From Microbacterium sp. CBA3102 (GTDB lineage Bacteria; Actinomycetota; Actinomycetes; Actinomycetales; Microbacteriaceae): a stretch of DNA of 64,000 bases. How positions within the stretch are numbered: the first letter of the stretch is position 1; the number at the start of each line of letters is the position of its first letter. The stretch is taken from positions 2,666,001-2,730,000 of the forward strand of contig NZ_CP042412.1 of assembly GCF_007954505.1 (NCBI RefSeq), read 5' to 3'. The translations under genes and the position numbers were made by a program. Shown in pieces: positions 8,752 to 18,869 of this stretch. Under the pieces are notes generated by a model. It was given only the letters and a program-made list of their open reading frames with translations, ran no database searches and was not told the DNA's origin.

Positions 8752-10215
8752 GTGACAGGAACACGAGCGGAATCGGCATACTCCCGTGCTGTCACCGCTT
8801 TCCGCACTCCGACCCTCGATCTGCTCCACGGTCGGTTCGCTCCCTTCGTCGTCGCCTCGCTTTCTCTGCTGTTCACGGCTGACCGGCCGTCGATCCCGAT
8901 CGCGGATGCCCATGCCGAGCTCTCCGAGATCCTCGAGGAGCTGAGGGGCGCGGACGACGACGACGATGAGCGGCGGACACCGGCGGGGACCGGACGGGAT
9001 GTCTCGAGGAACTGGGTGCGCCTGGGCTGGCTGGTCCAGCAGATCGATGACGACGTCGAGGTGTATCGGCTCTCCGCGCATGCGGTGGAAGCGCTGGAGA
9101 TCGCGGGCCGGACGGGCGGTGGACGCACACGCGTCTCGAACTCCCGTGTGCGCACGCTCCTCGAGGCCGTGGAGCACTTGGCGGACAGCGCGGAGGTCGA
9201 TCCGGAGCGACGACTCACGCGCCTTCGCGAGGAGCGGACGGCACTCGACGCGGAGATCGCCCGGATCGAGGAATCCGGCAAGGCGGATCCCCTCGATGAT
9301 GAAGAGCTCTTCGAAGAGGCGGAGAACGTGCTGCATCTGGCTCGCGAGCTCCCGGCGGACTTCACGCGCGTCGCCGAGTCACTGAAGCTCATGCAGCGCG
9401 ATGTCGTCGCCCACCTGCGTCGCGACGAGCGTCCGACGGGCGAGGTCCTCCGTGAGTATCTGCAGCGCGCGCAGGACGTCATGAACTCCACCCCCGAAGG
9501 GCGCGCGTTCGCCGGGGCGCTGCGGTTGATCGGTGACCCGGAGCGCATCGACGCGCTGTCCGAGCAACTCCACGGCCTGCTCCGGCAGCCGTTCGCACGC
9601 AAGCTCGACAGCAACCAGCGCGCCGATCTCGATGCCATCGGACGCCGGGTCGAACTCGGCGTCGAGGAGGTCTTGGCCGCGCAGCGCCGCGCATCGCACG
9701 TCATCACCGGGCAGGTGAAGACGCACGATCCGCTGCGGGACCGTCAGATCGACGACCTGCTCCGCGATGTGATCGCCGCCCTCCACGTCTGGGACGGCAC
9801 GGGCGCGAGCGCAGCGCCGGTGCGCAGCCTCCCGCTCGTCGACCTCGGACACCTCCGGCAAACGGTGAGCAGTATCCGCCCTCCCGCCGCCCCCGCTCCC
9901 CTCGCGGACGCCGACGACGTCGAGTTCCTCGACGTCGACAGTCGCGCCTGGGGAGGCCCGAGATACACCGAACTCGAAGACCACGTCTCCGCTCTCGGTG
10001 AGGAGTTCGACCTCGCCGCGGCGTTCACGACAGCCGCGGACGACACGCGCCGCCCCGTCGACCTTCTCGGTCTGCTCGAGATCGCACACCGCAACGGCAT
10101 GACCGAGAGCGACGAGGTGTCGGTGGTCGAAGCCCTGCGTCCGGACGGCTCGACTCGACGTTTCGCGTTCGGTGCCGTCACGGCGCGCAACCCGAAGGAA
10201 GATGCACATGCCTGA
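8752..10215 (+). CDS. jetA: DUF3375 protein, Wadjet JetA / MksF-like kleisin subunit
   Basis: A 487-residue soluble protein matching the DUF3375 pattern: an N-terminal winged-helix region ('[20 protein letters not shown]', residues about 24-43), '[10 protein letters not shown]', then a long charged helical middle and '[16 protein letters not shown]'. In established Wadjet and MksBEF systems this subunit is the kleisin (MukF-like) that bridges the SMC heads. A leaderless GTG start is supported by TAATGT six bases upstream. It overlaps jetB by 8 bp, so it is the first gene of a coupled three-gene operon. The role in restricting circular plasmids is known for the family and inferred here. Confidence 0.85.
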   Translation: MTGTRAESAYSRAVTAFRTPTLDLLHGRFAPFVVASLSLLFTADRPSIPIADAHAELSEILEELRGADDDDDERRTPAGTGRDVSRNWVRLGWLVQQIDDDVEVYRLSAHAVEALEIAGRTGGGRTRVSNSRVRTLLEAVEHLADSAEVDPERRLTRLREERTALDAEIARIEESGKADPLDDEELFEEAENVLHLARELPADFTRVAESLKLMQRDVVAHLRRDERPTGEVLREYLQRAQDVMNSTPEGRAFAGALRLIGDPERIDALSEQLHGLLRQPFARKLDSNQRADLDAIGRRVELGVEEVLAAQRRASHVITGQVKTHDPLRDRQIDDLLRDVIAALHVWDGTGASAAPVRSLPLVDLGHLRQTVSSIRPPAAPAPLADADDVEFLDVDSRAWGGPRYTELEDHVSALGEEFDLAAAFTTAADDTRRPVDLLGLLEIAHRNGMTESDEVSVVEALRPDGSTRRFAFGAVTARNPKEDAHA

Positions 10216-10870
10216 ACAGAGCCTCGCGACCGAGGCGCCGCTCGATGAGCCGTTCATCGCGCCGGTTCCGATGGAAGACGACATCGAGGAGCACTTCGCC
10301 GGTGATCGGGGAACGCTCGATCCGGAAATCCGACGAGTGCTCGTGCACATCCTGCAGCGCCGGTTCATCGCTGCGGAGCGCAACCGTCGGGAGTGGACCC
10401 TGCTGCTGGACCATCAGCAGGTGATCGAGTCGCGCTTGAACGATCTGTACCTGCGCCTGGTCATCGACCACGGCCGGGGGTTCGCGTACAAGCAGCAACT
10501 CCGCTCCGATGAGATCGACATGCCTGTTCTCCTCAAGGATGCGCCGTACACACGTGCGGAGACCCTGGTGCTCGTGCACCTGCGCACCGTCTATCAGCGG
10601 GAGTCCGCTGCCGGTGAGGCCTCCGTCCGCATCGACATCGAAGATCTCGAGCAGACGGTGCTGAGCTACTTCACGGATGTCGACGGAGGGACCGCCCGAC
10701 AGCAGAAGGCGATTCGCAACGCGATGGACCGCCTCGACCGTGAGGGGATCATCCAGGAGGAGACGAGTGGTCGCTATCGGATCACGGCGCTCGTCGAAGT
10801 GGTGCTGAGCGCGGAGACGCTCAAGGAGCTCCGGGATTGGCTGCGGTCGCAGGAAGTGGTGCAACGATGA
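10208..10870 (+). CDS. jetB: DUF4194 protein, Wadjet JetB / MksE-like subunit
   Basis: 220 residues with the DUF4194 pattern: '[14 protein letters not shown]'-type helix near residues 36-50, '[23 protein letters not shown]', '[15 protein letters not shown]' and a C-terminal winged helix ending '[14 protein letters not shown]'. It corresponds to MukE/MksE, the kleisin-associated KITE subunit. The ATG at 10208 is chosen: GAAGGAAG at 10194-10201 gives good spacing, whereas the in-frame ATGs at 10172 and 10202 lack a usable site. It overlaps jetA by 8 bp and jetC by 4 bp (ATGA), implying fixed stoichiometry. Confidence 0.87.
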   Translation: MPEQSLATEAPLDEPFIAPVPMEDDIEEHFAGDRGTLDPEIRRVLVHILQRRFIAAERNRREWTLLLDHQQVIESRLNDLYLRLVIDHGRGFAYKQQLRSDEIDMPVLLKDAPYTRAETLVLVHLRTVYQRESAAGEASVRIDIEDLEQTVLSYFTDVDGGTARQQKAIRNAMDRLDREGIIQEETSGRYRITALVEVVLSAETLKELRDWLRSQEVVQR

Positions 10871-13800
10871 CGATGGTCGACACGCTGTTCGGACTCATTC
10901 CCTCGGGGTCCCGAGGACAGCAGTGGATGGCGGAGGAACTGCAGCTGATCAACTGGGGCGGCTATGACGGCGGCCCTCACCGCGTGCGTTTCTCCCCGGA
11001 TGCGACCCTGCTCTGCGGCGGTTCGGGGTCGGGGAAGTCCACGCTGATGGACGCGTACATCGCGCTCATGATGCCGCACACGACACCGTTCAACGGCGCG
11101 TCCAACGGTGGCGTGACCGGGCGCCCCCGGGGCGAGGAGCAGCGGAACATCCTCTCCTACGGGCGCGGGAAGATCGACGAGTCCCGAACCGAGGACGGCA
11201 CCAAACTGCGCGTGCTGCGTGGTGACGGTGAGGACACCTGGAGCGCGATCGCCACGACGTGGCTGGATCACGACGGGTCACGGTTCACCGCGGTGCGTGC
11301 GTGGTACATCCCGGCGGATGCGCGCACTCTGGAAGACACCACCCGGGTGCGGGCGACGGTCGGCGGCGCCTTCGACCTGGGACTGTTGGAGCAGGCGGCC
11401 GCGCAGCGCCTGTCCGATGCGGCGGTGCGTGGGACCGGGCTGGAGACGCTCGCCACCGACCGTGAGTTCTCGGCGCGGCTGCAGGCCGTGCTCGGGATCG
11501 GTGCCGCGGGCTCCGGCTCGAAGGCCATCAGCCTGCTGGCGCGCATCCAGGCAGGACAGCAGATCACGACGGTCGACGATCTCTACAAGAAGCTCGTCCT
11601 GGAAGAGCCCGAGACCATGGCCACCGCAGACGCCGTCGTCGCGCACTTCGACGAGCTCGAGAGCACGCGCACCCGGATGCTGACCGCCAAGCAGCAGGTG
11701 AGCGCTCTCGAACCGATCCGGGCGATCAAGGAGCGGATCGCCGCGGCTGCCGAGCGCGTCAGGGTGATCGACGAGGTCGGGGTCTTCACGGATCCGTCCT
11801 CGCTCGCCGCTCTGTGGAATGCGCAGCGACGTCTGGATCTGCTCCGCGAGGTGGAGGTCGAACTGGGCGACCGTGCGCGTGCCCTGAGCCTCGCCGTCCG
11901 CGAGAAGCGTGCGCTCGTCGACGCGGCCGACCTCGAGCGCGAAGGACTCCTCGATGTCCTTCGTCAGTCCGGCGGCGATCGCCTCGAGACCGCGCAGCGC
12001 GAGCTCCGCGTCGCGGAACGCCGGCTCGAGGACGTCCGTCGGGAACGGGCGAAGTTCGACGCCATCGTCCGCGAGTTCGGCGCAGAGGTCGAAACCGCGG
12101 CGCAGTTCGACGCGTTCGTCTCCCAGGCTCGCGGTGCGTCGGCGAAGTCCGACAGCCGCGGGGCACGGGCTGCGTTCGCCGACGCGGAGACGACTCGGAG
12201 AGCCGCGGAGACGGAGATGCGCGGTGTTCGGGAGGAACGCGAGCGGACGAGCCGTGTGCGGGGCAGCATCCCGGCGCGTCTCGACGAGTCGCGGGCGCTG
12301 CTCGCCGAAGCGGTGGGTCTCTCCCCGTCGGAGCTCCCCTTCGTAGCGGAGCTCATCGAGCTGCGGACCGAGTTCGAGCCCTGGCGTGAGGCTTTCAACC
12401 TCGCTCTCGGCGGTTTCGCCCGGACGCTGCTGATCGATGCCGAGCACCTGGCGACGTTCCGCTCCGCCATCAACGCGGTCCGCACTCCCGAGCGCCTGAA
12501 CTACGAAGGCGTGCACGTCGGACTGCCCGAGATGCGCCCGGCTGACCCGAAGTCGCTTCCCGCCCGGCTCGACTACCTGCCATCGCCCTTCACCGGCTGG
12601 TTGCAGCAGAGACTGCAGGAGCGTTACGGGTACGTCTGCGTGGATTCTTCTTCGCAGCTGAGCGAACACCAGAAGGCGCTCACCATCAGCGGTCAGGTAT
12701 CTCAGGGAAGCCGCGGCGGTCACGGCGGTCAGGGCCGTGCCAATGTGCTCGGCTTCACCAACGAACGCCGGTTGCGGGAACTCGACGAGCAACTCCACCG
12801 ACTTGCCGAGCGATACGAGGACGCCGCCGCGGCGGCGCAGGAGGCCGAGGCCGCGCTCGACCGGATCGAGACGACGTCCACCGCGCTCGCGAAGATCGAG
12901 GACCTCACCTGGGAGCAGATCGATGTCGCCGCCGTGGAAGCGGAGAAGGAGCGCTGGCTCGCGGTCGAAGCCGAGGTGACGACGGCCAGCCCCGAGATCG
13001 CGCAGCTGAAGAGCCAGGCCGAGGAGTTGAGGGCCCGTGCGGGTCGCCTCCGCGACGACGAGGCGCGTCTGGGCAATGAGCTCGCCCAGACGCAGGAGCG
13101 GTGGGGGCAGGTGACCGATGACGTCGACACCTGCCAGACCGTGATCGATGCGGCAGCGTCGTCGGGGACCGTCTTGGAGGAGGGGCACGCGGCCTTCCTC
13201 GACGGGCGATTCCTGCATGCGGAGACCGGGGACACACCGACGGCGGCTCAGAGACTGTCGCATCTCGACACAGCGCTCCGGACCGCCGCGCAGCGCCTCC
13301 TCGAGGAGCGCCGCGAAGCCGCCGACGCTCACGAGCAGCAGCGGGAGAGCATGCGTCGACTCATGACCGGGTTCCTCGAACGCTGGGACAGTCTGACGAT
13401 CCTCCCCGATCCGGATGCCTCGGTCGGCGAGTTCGAGAGCATCCTCGAAGCGCTCCAGACCAACGGGCTGCATGAGCTCGAAACCGAGTGGCGCGACAGT
13501 CTCCTCAAGCTGTCCGGAAACGATCTGACGAGCCTCGACTCGACGCTCAGCCGCTCCCTCCGAGAGATCAAGGATCGGATCGATCCCATCAACAGGATCA
13601 TGGAGGAGCTCCCGTTCTACGACGATGACCATCGGCTGCAGATCACCCCGCGGGAGAACCAGACGGAGGCGCGCAAGCGGTTCCGCAGGGAGCTCCGTGA
13701 GGTCCGCGGACTCATCGATGCGGCGTCGACGGATGCGGAGCGTGAGACCGTCTACCGCAAGATGAGCCGGCTGATCGCACGCATGCGTCGCACGGCCCCC

Positions 13801-14238
13801 GATTTCGCGGAGCTGATCGACGTGAGGAACCATGTGCGGGTGAGTGCGGAGAGAGTGGACGCCGCCACGCGTTCGCATGTCGCGCTCTACGACCACATCG
13901 GCGAGAAGTCCGGAGGGGAGTCGCAGGAGCTTGTCGCGTTCATCGTCGGCGCCGCTCTTCGGTACCAGCTCGGAGACGCGGGCGCGGCTCGACCGCGCTA
14001 CGCCCCGGTCTTCATGGACGAGGCTCTGATCAAGGCCGATGCGCATTTCACGAAGCGCGCGATCGGTGCGTGGAGAGGTCTCGGCTTCCAGCTGGTGATC
14101 GGCGCCCCGAACGACAAGTACAGCGCGATCGAGCCTCACGTCGATGTCGAGTACGACATCCTCAAGGACACGCACGGGCGGTCGTGGGCAAAGGCGAAGG
14201 TGGGCCTGCCGGAGGACACCGAGAATCGGAACGCCTAG
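10867..14238 (+). CDS. jetC: SMC-like ATPase, Wadjet JetC / MksB-like
   Basis: A 1,123-residue SMC-type ATPase. Walker A 'GGSGSGKST' is at residues 51-59, the ABC signature 'KSGGESQE' near 1012-1020 and Walker B 'PVFMDEAL' near 1043-1050. Between them are two long Ala/Glu/Arg-rich coiled-coil arms around a central domain (about residues 480-620). This is the MukB/MksB/JetC architecture, larger-headed than canonical SMC, which is encoded separately at 47317. It should form the motor of the JetABC complex, which extrudes loops on DNA. The ATG overlaps the jetB stop. The next gene is not jetD. All ATPase motifs are intact, so the gene looks functional. Confidence 0.9.
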   Translation: MTMVDTLFGLIPSGSRGQQWMAEELQLINWGGYDGGPHRVRFSPDATLLCGGSGSGKSTLMDAYIALMMPHTTPFNGASNGGVTGRPRGEEQRNILSYGRGKIDESRTEDGTKLRVLRGDGEDTWSAIATTWLDHDGSRFTAVRAWYIPADARTLEDTTRVRATVGGAFDLGLLEQAAAQRLSDAAVRGTGLETLATDREFSARLQAVLGIGAAGSGSKAISLLARIQAGQQITTVDDLYKKLVLEEPETMATADAVVAHFDELESTRTRMLTAKQQVSALEPIRAIKERIAAAAERVRVIDEVGVFTDPSSLAALWNAQRRLDLLREVEVELGDRARALSLAVREKRALVDAADLEREGLLDVLRQSGGDRLETAQRELRVAERRLEDVRRERAKFDAIVREFGAEVETAAQFDAFVSQARGASAKSDSRGARAAFADAETTRRAAETEMRGVREERERTSRVRGSIPARLDESRALLAEAVGLSPSELPFVAELIELRTEFEPWREAFNLALGGFARTLLIDAEHLATFRSAINAVRTPERLNYEGVHVGLPEMRPADPKSLPARLDYLPSPFTGWLQQRLQERYGYVCVDSSSQLSEHQKALTISGQVSQGSRGGHGGQGRANVLGFTNERRLRELDEQLHRLAERYEDAAAAAQEAEAALDRIETTSTALAKIEDLTWEQIDVAAVEAEKERWLAVEAEVTTASPEIAQLKSQAEELRARAGRLRDDEARLGNELAQTQERWGQVTDDVDTCQTVIDAAASSGTVLEEGHAAFLDGRFLHAETGDTPTAAQRLSHLDTALRTAAQRLLEERREAADAHEQQRESMRRLMTGFLERWDSLTILPDPDASVGEFESILEALQTNGLHELETEWRDSLLKLSGNDLTSLDSTLSRSLREIKDRIDPINRIMEELPFYDDDHRLQITPRENQTEARKRFRRELREVRGLIDAASTDAERETVYRKMSRLIARMRRTAPDFAELIDVRNHVRVSAERVDAATRSHVALYDHIGEKSGGESQELVAFIVGAALRYQLGDAGAARPRYAPVFMDEALIKADAHFTKRAIGAWRGLGFQLVIGAPNDKYSAIEPHVDVEYDILKDTHGRSWAKAKVGLPEDTENRNA

Positions 14239-14247
14239 GCTCCAGAC

Positions 14248-14742
14248 ATGGCTTTGGAACCCCTCTTCCTCCGTCTCGATCGGATCGCGGGCGGCCGCCA
14301 CGCCGGCGTCGCCATCAGCGAGGCCGACCGCACCCACCCCCGGACGGTGCGCGCCTTCGCGTGGATCCTCTGGCTTCTCGTCGTCGAGCTCGTGATCGGT
14401 GTCGGGGCGGTCGTGGTGGCGCTGGTGCTCGCGGTCGACGGAGAGCCCGTTTCATTCGCGGTGTGGATGCGGACGCTCGTGGTCCTCGCGATGACCGTCA
14501 CGCTGTTCTACTTCGCGTGGCGAGCGCGGCGCGGGTGGCGCTGGGCGTATCAGCGCCTGCGTCTGTTCGCGCAGATCTTCCCGATCATCACGCTCGTGAT
14601 GGCCGCCATCCCCGGCCTGTATCCGCTGTGGATGGTCTCCGAGCAGATCATCTTCAGCCTCATCATGATCGGTATCGCCGACTTCCTGACGAGCGACCAC
14701 ATGCGTCGTGCGTTCGCCGCACCTCCCTCCGACGACGATTAG
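14248..14742 (+). CDS. Small multi-spanning membrane protein, unknown function
   Basis: 164 residues with four likely transmembrane helices (about residues 36-62, 68-90, 108-126 and 128-146), an N-terminal 35-residue cytosolic part and a charged tail ending PPSDDD. I do not recognise a named family. A leaderless promoter, TAGGCT (14236-14241) plus 6 bases, overlaps the jetC stop codon (the TAG of TAGGCT), so it can be expressed independently although it is only 9 bases downstream. It occupies the position where jetD is normally found but has no nuclease or TOPRIM features. Confidence 0.7.
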   Translation: MALEPLFLRLDRIAGGRHAGVAISEADRTHPRTVRAFAWILWLLVVELVIGVGAVVVALVLAVDGEPVSFAVWMRTLVVLAMTVTLFYFAWRARRGWRWAYQRLRLFAQIFPIITLVMAAIPGLYPLWMVSEQIIFSLIMIGIADFLTSDHMRRAFAAPPSDDD

Positions 14743-14832
14743 CACGCACGGGGCCGCGACGCCACTCCCTATCGCCGGCCGTGACGAGGCGGCATCCTCG
14801 TCTGAGGCGAGAGGGTCGAGGAGGGAGAGCGG

Positions 14833-15831
14833 ATGGCGAGACTGAACCGGGTGGTTCCGGGGGAGGACCCCGGGTTCCGCAGGCGGCGATCCGGATCGGG
14901 GTTCCGGTATGCGGGTCCCGGGGGAGAGACCGCCCCGGAAGCTGATCGGCAACGCATCGACGATCTGGTGATTCCGCCGGCCTGGCGCGACGTCTGGATC
15001 GCTGCGGATCCGTTGGCGCACATCCAAGCGGTCGGGGTCGACGAGGCGGGCCGCAAACAGTACCTCTACCACCCGCTGTGGCGCGTCAGCCGCGACCGCA
15101 AGAAGTTCGTCCGCGCCCTCGAACTCGCCGCTGCGCTTCCTGGTGCCAGAGCGCGAGTGACACGGGCTCTCCGCGAGGACGGACAGACGAAGGAGCGCGC
15201 GCTGGCGATCGCCTTCCGCCTGCTCGACGATGCGGCACTCCGGATCGGCTCGGAGCGGTACCTGGTGCGTCACGGCAGCCGTGGTCTCACGACCCTGCGG
15301 CGTCGTGACGTGCGCGTGTCCGGGAGCGAGGTGGCGTTGTCGTTCCCCGCCAAGAGCGGGCGCACCGCATCGATAGAGATCACCGATGAGGCGCTCGCGG
15401 ACGCCCTGACCGATTTCGCCGCGGGGAAGTCCGGAGCCTTCCTGCTGGCCTATCGGCGCGGCCGCCGCCGTGTGCGCATCAGCCCGGCCGAAGTGAACGC
15501 GTATCTGCGCGAGGTCACCGGCTCCTCCTTCTCGGCGAAGGACTTCCGGACTCTGCACGGGACGATCATCGCCGCCGACGCCCTGGCCCGGATCGGTGAA
15601 CTCGATCGTCGCAGCGAGCGCAAGCAGGCCGAGCGGCTCGCAGTGCAGGCCGCGGCGACCGCACTCGGCAACACCACCGCCGTCGCACGCGGCAGCTACA
15701 TCGATCCGAGAGTGTTCACGCAGTATGCGCGGGGGCGCACCCTCGACATCTCCGTGTCGCCCGAGACGGCCATCCGCCGACTGCTGGGCGGACCGGCGAC
15801 GTCGCGGAAGAGGACGCGGCGATCCGGATGA
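14833..15831 (+). CDS. DNA topoisomerase IB (poxvirus type)
   Basis: 332 residues of the eukaryotic/poxvirus-like type IB topoisomerase found in some bacteria; it relaxes supercoils of both signs through a 3'-phosphotyrosine. The nucleophile is Tyr289 in 'RGSYIDPRVF'. Other catalytic motifs are 'RKQYLYHPLW' (about 72-81), 'GSERYLVRHGSRGLTTL' and 'KDFRTLHGT' (about 236-244). A strong GAGGAGGGAG sits before the ATG. It is a common accessory gene in Actinobacteria, but its position just after an SMC operon is suggestive. pepN starts 13 bases downstream. Confidence 0.92.
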   Translation: MARLNRVVPGEDPGFRRRRSGSGFRYAGPGGETAPEADRQRIDDLVIPPAWRDVWIAADPLAHIQAVGVDEAGRKQYLYHPLWRVSRDRKKFVRALELAAALPGARARVTRALREDGQTKERALAIAFRLLDDAALRIGSERYLVRHGSRGLTTLRRRDVRVSGSEVALSFPAKSGRTASIEITDEALADALTDFAAGKSGAFLLAYRRGRRRVRISPAEVNAYLREVTGSSFSAKDFRTLHGTIIAADALARIGELDRRSERKQAERLAVQAAATALGNTTAVARGSYIDPRVFTQYARGRTLDISVSPETAIRRLLGGPATSRKRTRRSG

Positions 15832-15843
15832 CAGGATGGATAC

Positions 15844-18342
15844 ATGGATACAGCCAACCTCACCCGCGAGGAGACCGCAGCGCGATCCGCAGCGGTCACC
15901 GTGCACCGCATTCGCGTCGAGCTCGACCTGACCGGCGCCCCCGAGCGGGCTCGCACCGGGTTCCCGACGGTGACGACGCTCGAATTCGACGCGTCCACCG
16001 AAGCGACCTGGCTCGACTTCATCGGTGAGGCCGTCACCCGCGTCGTCCTGAACGGTGTCGAGCAGGAGGTCGTGTACGACGGCGCACGGATCTCCCTCGT
16101 CGGGCTGGGCCCGTTCAACGTCGTCCGGGTCGAAGCGGTCGGCGCCTACAGCCGTTCGGGCGAAGGACTGCACCGTTTCCACGATCCCGCCGACGACGAG
16201 ACGTATCTGTACACGCAATACGAGCCCGCCGACTCGCGCCGGGTCATGGCGTGCTTCGAGCAGCCGGACATGAAGGCGTCCTACATCTTCGTGGTCGACG
16301 CGCCGTCCGGGTGGGAGGTGCTCTCGAACCAGTCACCGACGCACACGGACCTCGGCGTCGGCGTGCAGCGCGTCGAGTTCGCCCCGACTCTCCCGATCTC
16401 GAGCTACATCACCTCGGTCGCCGCCGGCCCCTATACCCGGGTGGACGGCGAGTGGCAGCGCGGCGAGGAACAGGTCGCCCTCGGAGTCTTCGCCCGCCGC
16501 TCGCTGGCCCCGTATCTCGAATCCGAGGAGATCCTCGAGGTGACCCGGCAGGGGCTGGACTTCTTCGCGGAAGCGTTCGCCTACCCGTATCCCTGGGGCA
16601 AGTACGACCAGATCTTCGTCCCCGAGTACAACCTCGGAGCGATGGAGAACCCGGGGCTCGTCACCTTCACCGAGGCATACCTGTCCCGAGGGGCAGCCAC
16701 CGAGGCGCAGCGAGCCGCGCGTGCCAACACGATCCTCCACGAGATGGCCCACATGTGGTTCGGCGACCTCGTGACCATGACCTGGTGGGACGATCTGTGG
16801 CTCAAGGAGTCCTTCGCCGACTACATGGGCGCACACGCGTCCGCCGTCGCGACGCGTTTCCATGACGCGTGGGTCAAGTTCGCCGCGAGTCGCAAGGCGT
16901 GGGCCTACCAGCAGGATCAGTTGCCGACGACGCACCCGATCGTGGCGGATATCACCGATCTCGAAGCCGCGAAACTCAACTTCGACGGCATCACCTATGC
17001 CAAGGGTGCTGCGGTGCTGAAGCAGCTCGTCGCGTTCGTCGGGGACGAGGCGTTCTTCGAGGGCGCCCGTCGCTACTTCGCGGCGAACGCGTTCGGGAAC
17101 ACGACTCTGGACGACTTCCTCGTGCAACTCAGTGCCGTGTCCGGACGTGACATGAGCGACTGGTCAGCGTCATGGCTGCAGACCTCCGGCGTGTCGACGA
17201 TCCGGCTGGAGAGCGACGACGACGAGCGCCGTTTCCTCGTGCAGACGGATCCCCGCCCGCACCGGCTCCGCATCGGGCTCTACGGGCGCGAAGATGGTCG
17301 CATCGTCCGGAAGGACCAGCAGGAACTCGATCTGCTCGGTGAACGGACCGAGGTGGAGCTCGATGACGCCGATCTGGTGCTGCTCAACGACGACGATCTC
17401 ACCTATGCGAAGGCGCGACTGGACGAGGCGTCCCTGCGCACCGTCGAGGAGTCCCTCTCGTCGATCGAAGACCCGCTGGCCCGCGCCCTGGTGTGGTCGT
17501 CGCTGTGGAACGCCACCCGCGACGGCGAGCTCAGCGCGACGCGCTACCTCGCGATCGTGCGCACGCATGCTCCGGCGGAGTCGAACAGCGGACTCCTGTC
17601 CGGCGTCCTCGCCAATGCGGTCCACACGATCCGGCACTTCGTCGCACCCGCCCGGCGCGACGACGAGCAGCGCACCTGGACCGACTCCGTGTGGAATGCG
17701 CTTCAGGCCGCGGACGTCGGGAGCGACGCGCAGCTCTCGTGGGCGCGGGCTCTGGCGACGGCCTCCGCGTTCGACGATGTGCACAGCGAACGGGTGCGCG
17801 CACTGCTCGACGGGGACGTGCCCGAGGGTCTCGTCGTCGATCCTGACCTGCGCTGGCAGCTCCTCACGGCACTCGTCGCGACGGGGCATGCCGACCTCGC
17901 AGACATCGCGGCCGAGGAGGAACGCGACGACACGGGGAGTGGGCGCACGGCGGCGCGGCGCGCACGTGCCTCGCGCCCGGAAACCGCCGTGCGACGCGGC
18001 GCGTGGGAGTCGGCGTGGAATGACGAATCGCTCAGCAACGACCACTTGGATGCCGAGATCGACGGCTTCCGCGCCGGGGGACGCCGAGACCTCATCGCGA
18101 GCTTCGATGAGGAGTATTTCCGCCGTATCGGTGCGGCATGGAGCGGACGCAGCATCGAGATCGCTCGAAGGCTGGTCCTCGGGTTCTTCCCTGCGGGCGA
18201 CACCCTCGGCCCCGTCGACGCCTGGCTTGCGGACAACGAGGCCGCCCCGGCCGCACTTCGTCGCCTGGTCGTCGAGCAGCGGGATCACCTGCAACGCGAC
18301 CTCCGGGTACGCGCCGCACAGGACGCGTCCGCCGAGGGCTAA
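15844..18342 (+). CDS. pepN: Aminopeptidase N (M1 metallopeptidase)
   Basis: An 832-residue cytosolic zinc aminopeptidase. The substrate-anchoring 'GAMEN' is at residues 265-269, the zinc site 'HEMAHMWFGDL' gives His299, Glu300 and His303, and Glu322 in 'LKESFADYMG' is the third ligand. 'MTWWDDLWLKE' is typical of the actinobacterial form, as is the ERAP1-like C-terminal helical domain (about 500-830). It removes N-terminal residues from peptides during turnover. It starts 13 bases after the topoisomerase gene and its end overlaps the convergent GNAT gene by 4 bp. Confidence 0.93.
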   Translation: MDTANLTREETAARSAAVTVHRIRVELDLTGAPERARTGFPTVTTLEFDASTEATWLDFIGEAVTRVVLNGVEQEVVYDGARISLVGLGPFNVVRVEAVGAYSRSGEGLHRFHDPADDETYLYTQYEPADSRRVMACFEQPDMKASYIFVVDAPSGWEVLSNQSPTHTDLGVGVQRVEFAPTLPISSYITSVAAGPYTRVDGEWQRGEEQVALGVFARRSLAPYLESEEILEVTRQGLDFFAEAFAYPYPWGKYDQIFVPEYNLGAMENPGLVTFTEAYLSRGAATEAQRAARANTILHEMAHMWFGDLVTMTWWDDLWLKESFADYMGAHASAVATRFHDAWVKFAASRKAWAYQQDQLPTTHPIVADITDLEAAKLNFDGITYAKGAAVLKQLVAFVGDEAFFEGARRYFAANAFGNTTLDDFLVQLSAVSGRDMSDWSASWLQTSGVSTIRLESDDDERRFLVQTDPRPHRLRIGLYGREDGRIVRKDQQELDLLGERTEVELDDADLVLLNDDDLTYAKARLDEASLRTVEESLSSIEDPLARALVWSSLWNATRDGELSATRYLAIVRTHAPAESNSGLLSGVLANAVHTIRHFVAPARRDDEQRTWTDSVWNALQAADVGSDAQLSWARALATASAFDDVHSERVRALLDGDVPEGLVVDPDLRWQLLTALVATGHADLADIAAEEERDDTGSGRTAARRARASRPETAVRRGAWESAWNDESLSNDHLDAEIDGFRAGGRRDLIASFDEEYFRRIGAAWSGRSIEIARRLVLGFFPAGDTLGPVDAWLADNEAAPAALRRLVVEQRDHLQRDLRVRAAQDASAEG

Positions 18343-18869
18343 GCCGGGGCGACCTGCATGCCCATGACCGTACGTACGATCCACGGGTGGGCGCGGTCGT
18401 CGTCGATGTGCGTCATGCCGAGGTTCTCGGCGACCCCGCGCGACGCGGTGTTGGCGGGGTGGATGATCGCCGTCAGCAGGGTGGGGGCGAGTTCGCGGGC
18501 GACGAGTTCGACGCATGCCCTCGCGGCTTCCGTCGCGTAGCCCCGGCGCTGACTCGCGCGACGGACGTGATAGCCGACCTCCAGCACCGGAGCGTCGTTC
18601 GCGGACTGCCAGGTCAGACCGCAGTCCCCGATGAACTCACCGTCGTGCGTCTCGATCACCCAGAGCCCATGCCCGTGTTCCCGGTAGCGCTCCTGCATCC
18701 GCGCGATCCATTCGGCGCTCTCCGCGCGCGTCTTCACGGCCGGGTAGAAGGCCATGACCTCCGGATCGCCGAGCATCTCGGCGATCTGATCGAGGTCGTC
18801 TTCCCTCATCTCGCGGAAGCGCAGGCGGGCGGTCGGCGAGGGGAGGAGCCGGCGTGCTGCGCCGGTCAC
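18339..18869 (-). CDS. GNAT acetyltransferase, RimJ/RimL type
   Basis: 176 residues of the GNAT fold (Acetyltransf_3). It starts 'TARLRFREM' and has 'WQSANDAPVLEVGYHV' and the acetyl-CoA loop 'RRASQRRGYATEAARA'. Then comes 'HPANTASRGVAENLGM', the conserved Asn-containing helix. The start is a GTG overlapping the stop of the upstream metallohydrolase gene (GTGA). It probably acetylates an amino group on a protein N-terminus or a small molecule; the substrate is unknown. Confidence 0.83.
   Translation of the reverse strand: MTGAARRLLPSPTARLRFREMREDDLDQIAEMLGDPEVMAFYPAVKTRAESAEWIARMQERYREHGHGLWVIETHDGEFIGDCGLTWQSANDAPVLEVGYHVRRASQRRGYATEAARACVELVARELAPTLLTAIIHPANTASRGVAENLGMTHIDDDRAHPWIVRTVMGMQVAPA

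Noticed and set aside
11278..14337. Very long open frame on the strand opposite jetC
   Set aside because: It mirrors the jetC codon structure in a GC-rich region, has no ribosome site, no recognisable domain, and runs through the clearly real SMC gene.
14833..15831. Topoisomerase IB gene as a disguised jetD
   Set aside because: It has the type IB catalytic tyrosine and fold motifs; JetD is a TOPRIM/winged-helix protein and unrelated.
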